DNA from: JANMDR01 sp031409495
Lineage (GTDB): Bacteria > Pseudomonadota > Gammaproteobacteria > Burkholderiales > Usitatibacteraceae
Direction of reading: 5' to 3'
DNA length: 64,000 nucleotides
Assembly (NCBI GenBank): GCA_031409495.1
Contig: JANNXI010000201.1
Span: 1 to 64,000, forward strand
In this document: piece by piece, positions 25,898 through 34,327 of the stretch
Position numbering within the stretch: position 1 is the stretch's first letter
Layout: each line of letters opens with the position of its first letter
The notes under the pieces: model-generated
Told to the model about the DNA's origin: nothing
The model's database searches: none
Seen by the model: the letters and a program-made list of their open reading frames with translations, nothing else
Program-made: the position numbers and the translations under genes

Positions 25898-26983
25898 CTA
25901 TACGTTAAATCTAAAGTGCATTACATCGCCGTCTTTTACAATATATTCTTTGCCTTCAACGCGCATTTTTCCGGTTTCTTTGCATTTGGCTTCGCCTCCT
26001 AAGGCAACGTAATCGTCATAGGCAATTACTTCAGCGCGAATGAAGCCGCGCTCAAAATCAGTGTGGATGACACCGGCAGCTTGTGGGGCGGTGGAGCCTT
26101 TGCGGACCGTCCAAGCGCGTACTTCTTTTACGCCAGCTGTGAAGTAGGTTTCTAAACCTAACAATGTGTAGGCCGCGCGAATAAGGCGATCTAGGCCGGG
26201 TTCAGTCATGCCGATGTCGGCCAGAAAAATATCTTTATCTTCTTGTTCAAGGTCGGCAATTTCGGCTTCAATTTTTGCGCAAATTGATACAACCGGTGCG
26301 CCTTCTTTTGCGGCGTGGGCTTTCACTAAATCTAGCAGCGGGTTGTTTTCAAAACCGCCTTCAATTACGTTAGCCACATACAAAACTGGCTTGGCGGTGA
26401 TAAAGCAATAGGGCTTGATGATGGTCAATTGATCGGCATCTAGGCCCATCGAGCGCACGGGATTACCTTGGTCTAGGTGCTTTAACATCGGCTCTAAAAT
26501 AGCGACTAATTTGATCGCATCTTTATCGCCAGCACGCGAATTTTTTTGTGCTTTGTGCAGTGCTTTTTCAGCCGTTGCCATGTCTGCCAGGGCTAATTCA
26601 GTGTCGATGACGGCGATGTCAGATAATGGATCAACCTTGCCCGCGACGTGTATCACGTTTGGATCATCAAAGCAGCGCACCACGTGCGAAATAGCATCGG
26701 TTTCACGAATGGTGGCTAAGAATTGGTTGCCCAGCCCTTCACCTTTCGATGCGCCCGCAACTAACCCTGCAATATCAACAAACTCAACAATAGCGCATTG
26801 CACTTTTTGCGGTTTGACGATGGCAGATAACTTATCCATGCGCGGATCGGGTACTTCAACGATGCCAATGTTGGGCTCGATGGTGCAAAACGGGTAGTTT
26901 TCAGCGGCAATACCCGCTTTAGTTAAGGCATTAAACAAGGTGGATTTGCCTACATTGGGTAAGCCTACGATTCCGCATTTCAT
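25898..26983 (-). CDS. ychF: redox-regulated ATPase YchF
   Basis: A universally conserved Obg-family P-loop protein that prefers ATP to GTP and associates with ribosomes. The 361 residues match the usual length (363). Motifs: GLPNVGKSTLFNALT at the start, DIAGLVAGASKGEGLGNQFLATIRE (switch II region), and a C-terminal TGS domain ending in KEYIVKDGDVMHFRFNV. It overlaps the end of pth by four bases, as in many Betaproteobacteria, so the two are probably translated together. Confidence 0.98.
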   Translation of the reverse strand: MKCGIVGLPNVGKSTLFNALTKAGIAAENYPFCTIEPNIGIVEVPDPRMDKLSAIVKPQKVQCAIVEFVDIAGLVAGASKGEGLGNQFLATIRETDAISHVVRCFDDPNVIHVAGKVDPLSDIAVIDTELALADMATAEKALHKAQKNSRAGDKDAIKLVAILEPMLKHLDQGNPVRSMGLDADQLTIIKPYCFITAKPVLYVANVIEGGFENNPLLDLVKAHAAKEGAPVVSICAKIEAEIADLEQEDKDIFLADIGMTEPGLDRLIRAAYTLLGLETYFTAGVKEVRAWTVRKGSTAPQAAGVIHTDFERGFIRAEVIAYDDYVALGGEAKCKETGKMRVEGKEYIVKDGDVMHFRFNV

Positions 26984-27708
26984 GGTGTTGCCTTTTTGAT
27001 TAGTGATTCGGTATTGGGTGGTGATCTTGCCGGTGACGCTAACACTGAAGTTGTTGCGATTCCCGAAGCCACTATTTTAGGTGCTTTCGGTGGCTTGGGT
27101 AGCTTGGCGATGGTTGGCTTGGTATGCAGTTTAAGCATGGCAGCTTCAAAGTCGCCAGTCGCCATTGTTTCCCAGATATCAATGCTTCGGTGCATGGCGT
27201 CTTCAATAGCGCGTGCTTCAGCTGTGCCGGGGCGCTGCAGCACATAGTCAACCACCTCGATGTGCGCGCCACCATCGGCTTTCGCCAGTGCGCGCGGGTG
27301 GCCGATGCCTAAGCGTAAGCGCCAATAGTCGCGTGTGCCTAGGTGGGCATCGATATCCTTCAAACCGTTGTGGCCGCCATGGCTGCCGCCGAGTTTTAGT
27401 TTTGCGTCGCCTGCAGGCAGGTCAAGTTCATCATGTACGACTAAAATTTGTGCTGGCTCAATGCGATAAAACTTAGCTAACGCGCCCACTGCAAGGCCGG
27501 AACGGTTCATAAATGTGGATGGTTTTAGCAGCCAAAAAGTAGGTGTCTTTGCAACCAAACCTGAAAATTTTGAATCAGCCCGAAACGCGCCATTAACGCG
27601 GCTCGCCAGTTGGTCTGCCCACCAAAATCCAGCATTGTGGCGGGTGTCTTCGTATTCGCGCCCCGGGTTGCCAAGGCCTACAACTAAGCTGATGGATGAT
27701 GAAGGCAT
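26980..27708 (-). CDS. pth: peptidyl-tRNA hydrolase
   Basis: It releases peptide from peptidyl-tRNA dropped by the ribosome. The start is the ATG at 27706-27708 (MPSSSISLVVGLGNPG); an upstream extension of 13 codons passes through a terminator and is rejected. The catalytic region shows NPGREYEDTRHNAGFW with the catalytic His, PSTFMNRSG, and VVHDELDLPAG; LGGSHGGHNGL follows. At 242 residues it exceeds the usual 190-200 through a Pro/Lys/Ser-rich tail (from about KPTIAKLPKPP), part of which is encoded by a variant of the dispersed palindrome at 27063-27090. Confidence 0.97.
   Translation of the reverse strand: MPSSSISLVVGLGNPGREYEDTRHNAGFWWADQLASRVNGAFRADSKFSGLVAKTPTFWLLKPSTFMNRSGLAVGALAKFYRIEPAQILVVHDELDLPAGDAKLKLGGSHGGHNGLKDIDAHLGTRDYWRLRLGIGHPRALAKADGGAHIEVVDYVLQRPGTAEARAIEDAMHRSIDIWETMATGDFEAAMLKLHTKPTIAKLPKPPKAPKIVASGIATTSVLASPARSPPNTESLIKKATP
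27063..27090. repeat. variant palindrome in the pth tail
   Basis: CCGAAGCCAC, core TATTTTA, GGTGCTTTCGG. The inner core matches the family and the outer arms pair with each other, but they differ from the GGAGA consensus. It lies in the non-conserved C-terminal tail of Pth and encodes PKAPKIVAS on the minus strand. Confidence 0.5.
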
Positions 27709-27732
27709 TCGATTAAGTGCTGAAGGGTAAAT

Positions 27733-27764
27733 AAAAATGCCCGCCAAAAATCTTCGGCGGGCAT
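27733..27764 (-). terminator. intrinsic terminator between rplY and pth
   Basis: On the minus strand, ATGCCCGCCGAAGA and TTTTTGGCGGGCAT form a strong stem followed by TTTTTATTT. It lies 34 bases after rplY and 25 before the pth start, so pth-ychF may depend on read-through or attenuation, or on a promoter I cannot see. Confidence 0.85.
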
Positions 27765-27797
27765 ATGCAAATCAGTGTTGCCGAGACTAAGGGAAAA

Positions 27798-28472
27798 TTA
27801 TTTTTTCTTCGCCTTGTCTTCTTTTTTCTCCTCGTCTTTCGCTTTTTGGTTTGACGCTGGCACATCCGCAGCTGCGACGGTTGCACCTTCAACTTCAGCT
27901 ACTGCGCCACGCGGGATGATGATAGTTGCAATAACCAAATCTTCACCACGATGCACGGCTGATTCCACACCTGTAGGCATCTTCACGTTGGATACGTGAA
28001 TCGAGTGGCCTGTTGCTAAGTTAGTTAAGTCAACTTCGATAAATTCTGGAAGATCTTTCGGTAGGCAAGAAATATCCAACTCGTTCAGCACGTGTGAAAC
28101 AATACCGCCAGAAACTTTAACGCCAGGCGCTTTGTCTGCATTGATGAAATGCAAAGGCACTTTCATGTGCATTTTCTTACCTTCGTCTACACGCTGAAAG
28201 TCTAGGTGTAGTACGCGGTTTTTGAACGGGTGCATTTGCACGTCGCGCAATAGCGCTTTTTCAGATTTGCCATCAATGTGCAAATCAAGAATAGAAGCGT
28301 GAAACGCTTCGTTACGCAGCTTGTGGAAAATGTCGTTATGCAAAACTTCAATTAGCGCCGCTTCTTTTCCTGCACCGTACAAAATGCCCGGTACTTTATC
28401 CGCATGACGTAGGCGGCGGCTCGCACCAGTGCCTTGAACGCTGCGGGTTGTTGCTTGGATTGCTATTTTCAT
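27798..28472 (-). CDS. rplY: 50S ribosomal protein L25 (CTC form)
   Basis: It binds 5S rRNA in the large subunit. The N-terminal L25 domain (about 1-95) starts MKIAIQATTRSVQGTGASRRLRHADKVPGILYG; a beta-rich TL5/CTC domain (about 96-190) follows with FINADKAPGVKVSGGIVSH. The tail is rich in Lys and Glu (DEEKKEDKAKKK). At 224 residues it is the long form seen in many Proteobacteria. The ATG 28470-28472 is preferred over an upstream extension of eight codons. Confidence 0.97.
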   Translation of the reverse strand: MKIAIQATTRSVQGTGASRRLRHADKVPGILYGAGKEAALIEVLHNDIFHKLRNEAFHASILDLHIDGKSEKALLRDVQMHPFKNRVLHLDFQRVDEGKKMHMKVPLHFINADKAPGVKVSGGIVSHVLNELDISCLPKDLPEFIEVDLTNLATGHSIHVSNVKMPTGVESAVHRGEDLVIATIIIPRGAVAEVEGATVAAADVPASNQKAKDEEKKEDKAKKK

Positions 28473-28576
28473 GATTGATACTCCAAAATAAACCATTCGC
28501 GACCAAATGGTTTGTTACAAAAATGAACGGGGTTAATCGCTCATCTACTAAAAATCTGCTACTAAAACTACAAAAC

Positions 28577-29527
28577 TTAATCGGTAAACAACGAGCTTAC
28601 AGAATCACCCTCAGAAATACGGCGCAGGGTTTCAGCCAGCAATTCTGCGGTGCTAATTTGTCTAATTTTTGTGCACGCCTCTGCGGCGGCACTCAATGGG
28701 ATAGTGTCGGTGACAACCAACTCATCAATTACCGAAGCGTTCAAGCGATCAATGGCGGGCCCCGACAAAACTGGGTGGGTACAGTAAGCAATTACCTTCG
28801 CAGCACCGCGCTCTTTTAGCGCACGCGCAGCCTCAGTTAGCGTGCCTGCGGTGTCGACAATGTCGTCCATAATTAAGCAAGTACGGCCCGACACATCACC
28901 AATAATATTCATCACCATCGACACGTTAGCGCGTGGACGGCGTTTGTCGATAATGGCTAATTCAGCATCAAGCTGCTTGGCAATCGCGCGGGCGCGGACC
29001 ACACCGCCAACGTCAGGGGAAACCACGATAAGGTTTGGATAATCATGCTTCCACACGTCGCCCAATAAAATTGGCGTGGCGTAAATATTGTCGACCGGAA
29101 TATCAAAGAAGCCCTGAATTTGATCCGCGTGCAAGTCCATGGTCAGCACACGATCAATACCCGCACCGGTAAGCATATTGGCCACTACTTTTGCTGTAAT
29201 TGCTACGCGGGCATTGCGGGGACGACGATCTTGTCGTGCGTACCCAAAATAGGGGATTGCGGCAGTGATACGGGCGGCTGACGAACGCTTTAAAGCGTCG
29301 GCCATCACCATAATTTCCATCAAATTGTCGTTGGTAGGGGCGCAGGTGGATTGTAGAATGCAAACATCTTTGCCGCGGACATTTTCGAGAATTTCTACCA
29401 TCACTTCACCGTCGCTAAATTTGGCAACTTTAGCGCGACCAAGCTGTGTGCCCAAGCGACGTGCTACATCTCGAGCAAGCTTTAAGTTAGCGTTTCCGGC
29501 AAATACAGTGATGTTATCTAGCGCCAT
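28577..29527 (-). CDS. prs: ribose-phosphate pyrophosphokinase
   Basis: It makes PRPP from ribose 5-phosphate and ATP for nucleotide, His and Trp synthesis. The 316-residue length is standard. Motifs include FSDGEVMVEI, RQDRRPRNARVAITAKVVANML (flexible loop region), VVSPDVGGVVRARAIAK, and the PRPP-binding loop IMDDIVDTAGTL. It lies between tRNA-Gln and rplY on the same strand, the common betaproteobacterial order. Confidence 0.98.
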   Translation of the reverse strand: MALDNITVFAGNANLKLARDVARRLGTQLGRAKVAKFSDGEVMVEILENVRGKDVCILQSTCAPTNDNLMEIMVMADALKRSSAARITAAIPYFGYARQDRRPRNARVAITAKVVANMLTGAGIDRVLTMDLHADQIQGFFDIPVDNIYATPILLGDVWKHDYPNLIVVSPDVGGVVRARAIAKQLDAELAIIDKRRPRANVSMVMNIIGDVSGRTCLIMDDIVDTAGTLTEAARALKERGAAKVIAYCTHPVLSGPAIDRLNASVIDELVVTDTIPLSAAAEACTKIRQISTAELLAETLRRISEGDSVSSLFTD

Positions 29528-29681
29528 GGTTTGGAATTAGTGCGAAATAAAATCAGATTTGAATCGGAAAGGAGGGGGATTGCGCTGTTCCGATAGCTTC
29601 GGCAGTAGCATTAAGTCGGACGATTTTTGCAGGCACACAGAATAATGTGAACAAAGAAACTCAACAAAATACGGAAATAGT

Positions 29682-29756
29682 TGGCTGGGGCGGGAGGGAT
29701 CGAACCTACGAATGCCGGAATCAAAATCCGGTGCCTTACCACTTGGCGACGCCCCA
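29682..29756 (-). tRNA. tRNA-Gln (anticodon UUG)
   Basis: Read on the minus strand, TGGGGCG pairs with CGCCCCA in the acceptor stem, discriminator G, with CCA encoded. The anticodon stem is CCGGA/TCCGG around TTTTGAT, giving anticodon TTG. The T arm has GGTTCGATCCC. It lies between ispE and prs, where many Betaproteobacteria have the same tRNA. Confidence 0.97.
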
Positions 29757-29785
29757 ACTGAGGGATGCTACAAACCACATACAAG

Positions 29786-30757
29786 CTACAAATTATTCGA
29801 AAGCGAGTTTACTACAAAAGTTTTTGCTTGCAATAGCGTTTCATTGCCAGAAGCACTTACCTTTTCTTGCCAATGCTGTTGCGCCAACAACGCCTGTGCC
29901 ACATCGGTAAAAGCTGCAAAAATACATGCACCCGAACCTGTCATGCGTGCTGGGAACGCGCTTTTTGCATCACTTACTTTCTGAAGTAGTGTCAAGGCTT
30001 CCGCTACTGCTGCAAACTGGCTTGTCACCACGCTTTGCATATCGTTTTTAAAGCCCGCAAGATCAGAGGCAGAAAAACTTAAACAAGCGCTTGAAACATG
30101 TTCTTTTTCAGCATCGTGGGTGTTGCCCTGCATAACACCAGAAAAGTCCGATATTGTGAGGGTTTTTGTGCTTCTTGTCAATTCAGGCGCTGCAAAAATT
30201 GCCGGAGTTGGTACATGAACATCGGGTTTAACCACTAAATACGTAAAGTTTGGTAGCTTAACGGCGCGTAACTGCTCGCCGATGCCTTGGGCGAAGGCGC
30301 TATGACCGAAAAGAAAAAATGGTACGTCGGCGCCTAGTGCCAACCCAATTTTTGCTAAAACCACATTAGGGTAGCGAAATTCCCACAGTTTATTTAGCGT
30401 TGTTAGTGTGGACGCGGCGTCAGAACTGCCGCCTCCCAAGCCGCCGCCCATTGGGATACGCTTTTCAACCGCTATTTTGGCACCGCATGAAGCGGCGTTA
30501 GCGATGCCATCTGCGCATGCGTGGGTGCGTAGAGCAACGGCTGCGCGAATGATTAAATCTTGGGCTTCTGGCACGTTTTCAATGTCGTTGGCACGGCGGA
30601 TATGGCCGGTATGGTTGATTTCAAAGTGCAAGGTATCGCATAAATCAATCGGTGTGAAAACGCTTTCAATCGCATGGTAGCCATCAGCGCGCCTTCCGGT
30701 AATGTGCAAAAATAAATTGAGTTTTGCGGGTGCAATTGCTGTGGTGACGTCGTTCAT
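29786..30757 (-). CDS. ispE: 4-diphosphocytidyl-2-C-methyl-D-erythritol kinase
   Basis: A GHMP kinase of the MEP isoprenoid pathway. It opens APAKLNLFLHITGRRADGYHAIESVF and has the ATP loop PMGGGLGGGSSDAASTLTTLN. The C-terminal MTGSGACIFAAF segment is also typical. At 323 residues it is longer than the usual 280-300, with extra sequence around 195-235 (STKTLTISDFSGVMQGN...). The start at MNDVTT is chosen since it overlaps the lolB stop by four bases and fits the family. Confidence 0.95.
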   Translation of the reverse strand: MNDVTTAIAPAKLNLFLHITGRRADGYHAIESVFTPIDLCDTLHFEINHTGHIRRANDIENVPEAQDLIIRAAVALRTHACADGIANAASCGAKIAVEKRIPMGGGLGGGSSDAASTLTTLNKLWEFRYPNVVLAKIGLALGADVPFFLFGHSAFAQGIGEQLRAVKLPNFTYLVVKPDVHVPTPAIFAAPELTRSTKTLTISDFSGVMQGNTHDAEKEHVSSACLSFSASDLAGFKNDMQSVVTSQFAAVAEALTLLQKVSDAKSAFPARMTGSGACIFAAFTDVAQALLAQQHWQEKVSASGNETLLQAKTFVVNSLSNNL

Positions 30758-31350
30758 TTTGCTAAAAAGGCTAAGTTTTCCCAACCATCAATAAATAATT
30801 TTATGGTGGTATCTCCACTGCGCGCTAAAAGCCGTTGCGCAATGGTTTGCCCGTTCACCTGTTGCGTGGCTTCCGCGGTTACCTGCCAATCAATTTCGTC
30901 GATTTTGAATGTTGCTACCGCGCCATTGGTGGGTAAGCCAATGAGTTGGACCCAGTCGATAATATGGTCAACACGAATAGTCATTCCTAGCGCCTGCGCT
31001 ACTAGAGCATCTAAGGTTTCTGCTTGTCCAACGGATGCGCCACCGTTGATGCTATCGCCGCGGGATAGTGTTGCGCTACCATTGGCTGATTGACTAAGTT
31101 TGGCCACTTGTACACCTAATGGGCCGGTGACGTTTATTGTTTGTCCCGTACTATCTTTTTTCCACACAACACGTGCGGAATCAATTTTTTGCCCCTGACG
31201 TACGCTCAATCGTGCATCAAGCTGAAACGATTTCGCGGAAATCGCAACCAACTTGCTGGGCGCAGGTGGAGCGATCATTGCCGTAGACGCGCAACCGTTG
31301 AGAACCAAAAATGCTAGCAAGACTATTGCCTTTGTAGCCGAAGCACTCAA
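30754..31350 (-). CDS. lolB: outer-membrane lipoprotein LolB
   Basis: It receives lipoproteins from LolA and places them in the outer membrane. A lipobox LNGC (Cys near 19) follows a short signal. QLDARLSVRQGQKIDSARVVWKK and INVTGPLGVQVAKL match the first strands of the LolB fold, and ALGMTIRVDHIIDWVQLIGLP lies in the middle. It is 198 residues long and fits between the TPR gene and ispE with four-base overlaps on both sides. Confidence 0.93.
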   Translation of the reverse strand: MSASATKAIVLLAFLVLNGCASTAMIAPPAPSKLVAISAKSFQLDARLSVRQGQKIDSARVVWKKDSTGQTINVTGPLGVQVAKLSQSANGSATLSRGDSINGGASVGQAETLDALVAQALGMTIRVDHIIDWVQLIGLPTNGAVATFKIDEIDWQVTAEATQQVNGQTIAQRLLARSGDTTIKLFIDGWENLAFLAK

Positions 31351-33170
31351 TTGGCGAGCTTAGCGTACTTGGCAATCACTGCCAGTAAAGCGTCATTATT
31401 GGGATGGTCTTTTATGGCTGCCGCCCATATTCTACGGGCTTCGTCAGGCTGATTATTTACCCACAGCGCCTCACCCAAATGCGCGGCAATTTCACCGTCA
31501 GAACGCTTTTTATATGCGCGTTGCAGGGTTTCTACCGCAAGGGCTACTTTGCCCATTTTAAATTGCAACCAACCTAAACTATCGATGATGAAAGCGTCTT
31601 CGGGGCTTAGTTTTACCGCAACATCAATCAAATCACTCGCTTCTGCGAAGCGGGTGGTGTGTTCGGTGAGCATGTACCCTAAAGCATTGTGTGCTTGTGC
31701 GTGATCGGGCTGCAATCGAATTACTGCGCGTAAATCTGCTTCTGCCACATCAAGTTTAGTAAGTTTTTCAGCCAGCATCGAACGATCGTAAAGTAGGTCA
31801 ATTGTGTCTGGCGCGGCATCAATAGCGTTGGAGAGCCAAGTAAATGCGCGGCCTAGCTGCTTTTCTTCGCGCAGCAACTGCGCCATTGCTAAAATAACGC
31901 CGGTGCGATGTTCTGGGTTTTCAATGTTGCCGTCAAGCAGCTTTTGCAAGTGCGCTTCGGCCGCTGGCAGTCCGGCGGTTTTGGTCAATAACTTAGCAAT
32001 CCTCGCTTGCGCGGGTAAAAAATAGTTGCCTTTGGTGACCAGTTGATAGCTTGCAAGCGCATTGCGTATGTCCTTCTTGCCTTCTTGCGCCGCACCCAAA
32101 TTAAAATACACGGGTGATTTTTCAGCGATGCTCGGTTCGATTGAAAGTACGCGTTGCAGCATGGTTTCCGCGTCCACAAAGTCGTCCATTTCTAGCGATA
32201 GCAGTGCCGCCGCGTACGCGGGTTCAGCGTTGTTGGGTGCGGCTTTCATGGCCAGTCTAAATTCTTCGCGTGCGGATAAATAGGCTTTGGCACCTACATG
32301 CAGTCGCGCCAACATCATCTGCACTTCAACGCGCTCGGGCGATACGGTTGGGTTTGATGCTAAGTAGGCCGTGAGCAGCGCTGTGGCTTCATCGTCGCGC
32401 TTGCTTTCGAGCAAGATGCGGGCGTGTAGCATTGCTGCGCGGGAATCTTCTGACCAATTATTTTTTATCTTGCGTGCCTTCTCCACCCGTATTAAGGCTT
32501 CAGGCAACTCGTTGGCTAGCAGCTGCGCTTGGGCAATTGCAAACTGTGCTTCGGGCAAATGGGCTAGGGGCATCGCCAAACTTTGTACCGCTTTTGACAC
32601 CGCTGCTTTGTCATTAAAGCGTTCCATTAGGCCACCCATCTGCATCAGCAGCAACGGTGCATGCCGCGGCTCAGCGAGCAATTTCGCAAAGCCTTCGGTG
32701 GCAGTTTCAAGTGTCGCCGGTACGTTGGGGCGGCTACCTGCAAGCACCATTACCGCCTGCCGGGCCAGTGCGGAAGAACGATCTAGTTCAAGCCATAGCA
32801 GGGCGTTGTCCAGCGCTGCGTCGGTATCGCGCTGTTTAAATGCCACTTCCATGGCGCGGCGCGCTAAACGGGCATCTTGCTTGCTGTTGGCCAGCCGAGA
32901 CAGCGTTGCTAACGCGGTCGGTTCGTCGCCGCGCTGTATGGCTATTTCGGACAGTAAATATTGATACAAAAAATTCGCTTGCTCTTCGCCGCTGCGCAGG
33001 GTTGGCGCTACGCGCTTAGGCTGACTTTGCGTTTGGCTGTAAGGCTGTGCTTCAGCGCTTGGTGCAGTGATGACGAAGCCAGTTGCGAGTGCTATGGCTA
33101 ACGCTGCTGCCAACTTTGTTGTTAACAACGGTGGCCGAGACTGCATGTTAGATGAAATCGATTTCTGCAT
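31347..33170 (-). CDS. TPR-repeat exported protein
   Basis: A 607-residue exported protein with a signal sequence ending near SAEAQP and about ten helical repeat units of the tetratricopeptide type (for example AHNALGYMLTEHTTRFAEASDLIDVAVKLSPEDAFIIDSLGW). Genes of this type lie upstream of lolB in many Betaproteobacteria. The role is probably scaffolding at the cell envelope, but no partner is shown. The start MQKSIS (ATG 33168-33170) gives a signal peptide; eight upstream codons are discounted. Confidence 0.92.
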   Translation of the reverse strand: MQKSISSNMQSRPPLLTTKLAAALAIALATGFVITAPSAEAQPYSQTQSQPKRVAPTLRSGEEQANFLYQYLLSEIAIQRGDEPTALATLSRLANSKQDARLARRAMEVAFKQRDTDAALDNALLWLELDRSSALARQAVMVLAGSRPNVPATLETATEGFAKLLAEPRHAPLLLMQMGGLMERFNDKAAVSKAVQSLAMPLAHLPEAQFAIAQAQLLANELPEALIRVEKARKIKNNWSEDSRAAMLHARILLESKRDDEATALLTAYLASNPTVSPERVEVQMMLARLHVGAKAYLSAREEFRLAMKAAPNNAEPAYAAALLSLEMDDFVDAETMLQRVLSIEPSIAEKSPVYFNLGAAQEGKKDIRNALASYQLVTKGNYFLPAQARIAKLLTKTAGLPAAEAHLQKLLDGNIENPEHRTGVILAMAQLLREEKQLGRAFTWLSNAIDAAPDTIDLLYDRSMLAEKLTKLDVAEADLRAVIRLQPDHAQAHNALGYMLTEHTTRFAEASDLIDVAVKLSPEDAFIIDSLGWLQFKMGKVALAVETLQRAYKKRSDGEIAAHLGEALWVNNQPDEARRIWAAAIKDHPNNDALLAVIAKYAKLAN

Positions 33171-33311
33171 AATAGAGCGCCTAAAAACGAGCAAAATTGA
33201 TGAGCGGCACTACTTAGCCGCTACGTGTGTTTGGTGGATAGAACCTATTTTAGCTATTATTGGTGGAACAAACGTTTAATCTGCAATCCTGCAATTTATC
33301 CAGCCACTCCT

Positions 33312-34136
33312 ATGCCAGAGTTACCAGAAGTTGAAACCACTCGATTAGGCCTTTTGCCACACGCTGCAGGCCGAAAAATAGTCACGATCATCGTCCGTGA
33401 TTATCGTTTGCGCTGGCCGATTCCGGCCAATATTGCTGCAACAATAGAAGGTCAAACCATCACTGATATAAGGCGGCGAGGCAAGTATTTATTGTTTGCC
33501 CTAGAAAACGGTTTTTTGCTTTCGCACCTAGGTATGTCGGGTACGTTGCGCGCCTACCAACAAGCTGAAGTTCCGGCGCTTGCCAAACATGATCATGTCG
33601 ATATCGTTCTTAGCGATGGCACGTTGTTGCGGTATGCAGATCCGCGTCGTTTTGGCGCGCTATTGTGGATTGCTGGGGCGCAGCCACAGCATCCGTTGCT
33701 CGATAGTTTAGGGCCAGAACCGTTAACGGATACGGGTTTTAATGGCGATTATCTTTTTGATAAAAGTCGCAAAAAAACCCAGAGCATTAAGCAATTTATT
33801 ATGGATGGTCATGTGGTGGTTGGCGTAGGCAATATTTATGCTTCTGAATCGTTGTTTCGGGCGGGAATTCACCCCGCGCGCCAAGCCGGGCGGGTGTCGC
33901 GTGCCCGCTATGCGCGTTTAGTTGTGGTTGTTTGCGAAACCCTGCGTGATGCCCTAGCCGCGGGAGGTTCCTCGCTCCGTGACTATGTGGGTGCAGACGG
34001 AGATGACGGTTATTTTCAGATTAATGCTTTTGCCTACGGACGCGAAGGTGAGCCGTGCAGGGTCTGTGCTCAGCCAATCATGCAAATTCGCCAAGGCCAG
34101 CGCGCCACGTTCTTCTGTAAAAAGTGCCAAAAGTAG
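33312..34136 (+). CDS. mutM: formamidopyrimidine-DNA glycosylase (Fpg)
   Basis: It removes oxidised purines such as 8-oxoguanine from DNA. The start ATG 33312 gives the catalytic N-terminus PELPEVETTRLGL (Pro acts as nucleophile after Met removal). LSHLGMSGTLR and YADPRRFGALLW follow, and a zinc finger closes the protein (CRVCAQPIMQIRQGQRATFFCKKCQ). Length 274, as expected. It diverges from the TPR-lolB operon. Confidence 0.97.
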   Translation: MPELPEVETTRLGLLPHAAGRKIVTIIVRDYRLRWPIPANIAATIEGQTITDIRRRGKYLLFALENGFLLSHLGMSGTLRAYQQAEVPALAKHDHVDIVLSDGTLLRYADPRRFGALLWIAGAQPQHPLLDSLGPEPLTDTGFNGDYLFDKSRKKTQSIKQFIMDGHVVVGVGNIYASESLFRAGIHPARQAGRVSRARYARLVVVVCETLRDALAAGGSSLRDYVGADGDDGYFQINAFAYGREGEPCRVCAQPIMQIRQGQRATFFCKKCQK

Positions 34137-34327
34137 TCAAAAGTAGCCATTCAGCGGAGGCGACTTCTACATTCCGTGCGATTTAGCGAAGTCAGGATGT
34201 GAGGCGTCGCAAAATCGAGTCCAACTTTCTAGTACGATAAGCAGTATTATTGAATTGCAGGCGGTTGAATTGTGCAGTGGCCCGTCGCAAACGCACAAAA
34301 TCCTAAAAATGGCGCTTTAGCAGGCAT

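Noticed and set aside
27709..27747. Longer N-terminus for Pth
   Set aside because: It would start inside the rplY terminator hairpin and adds non-family residues.
33235..33270. CCTATTTTAG core upstream of mutM
   Set aside because: The flanks do not pair and lack the GGAGA/TCTCC arms.
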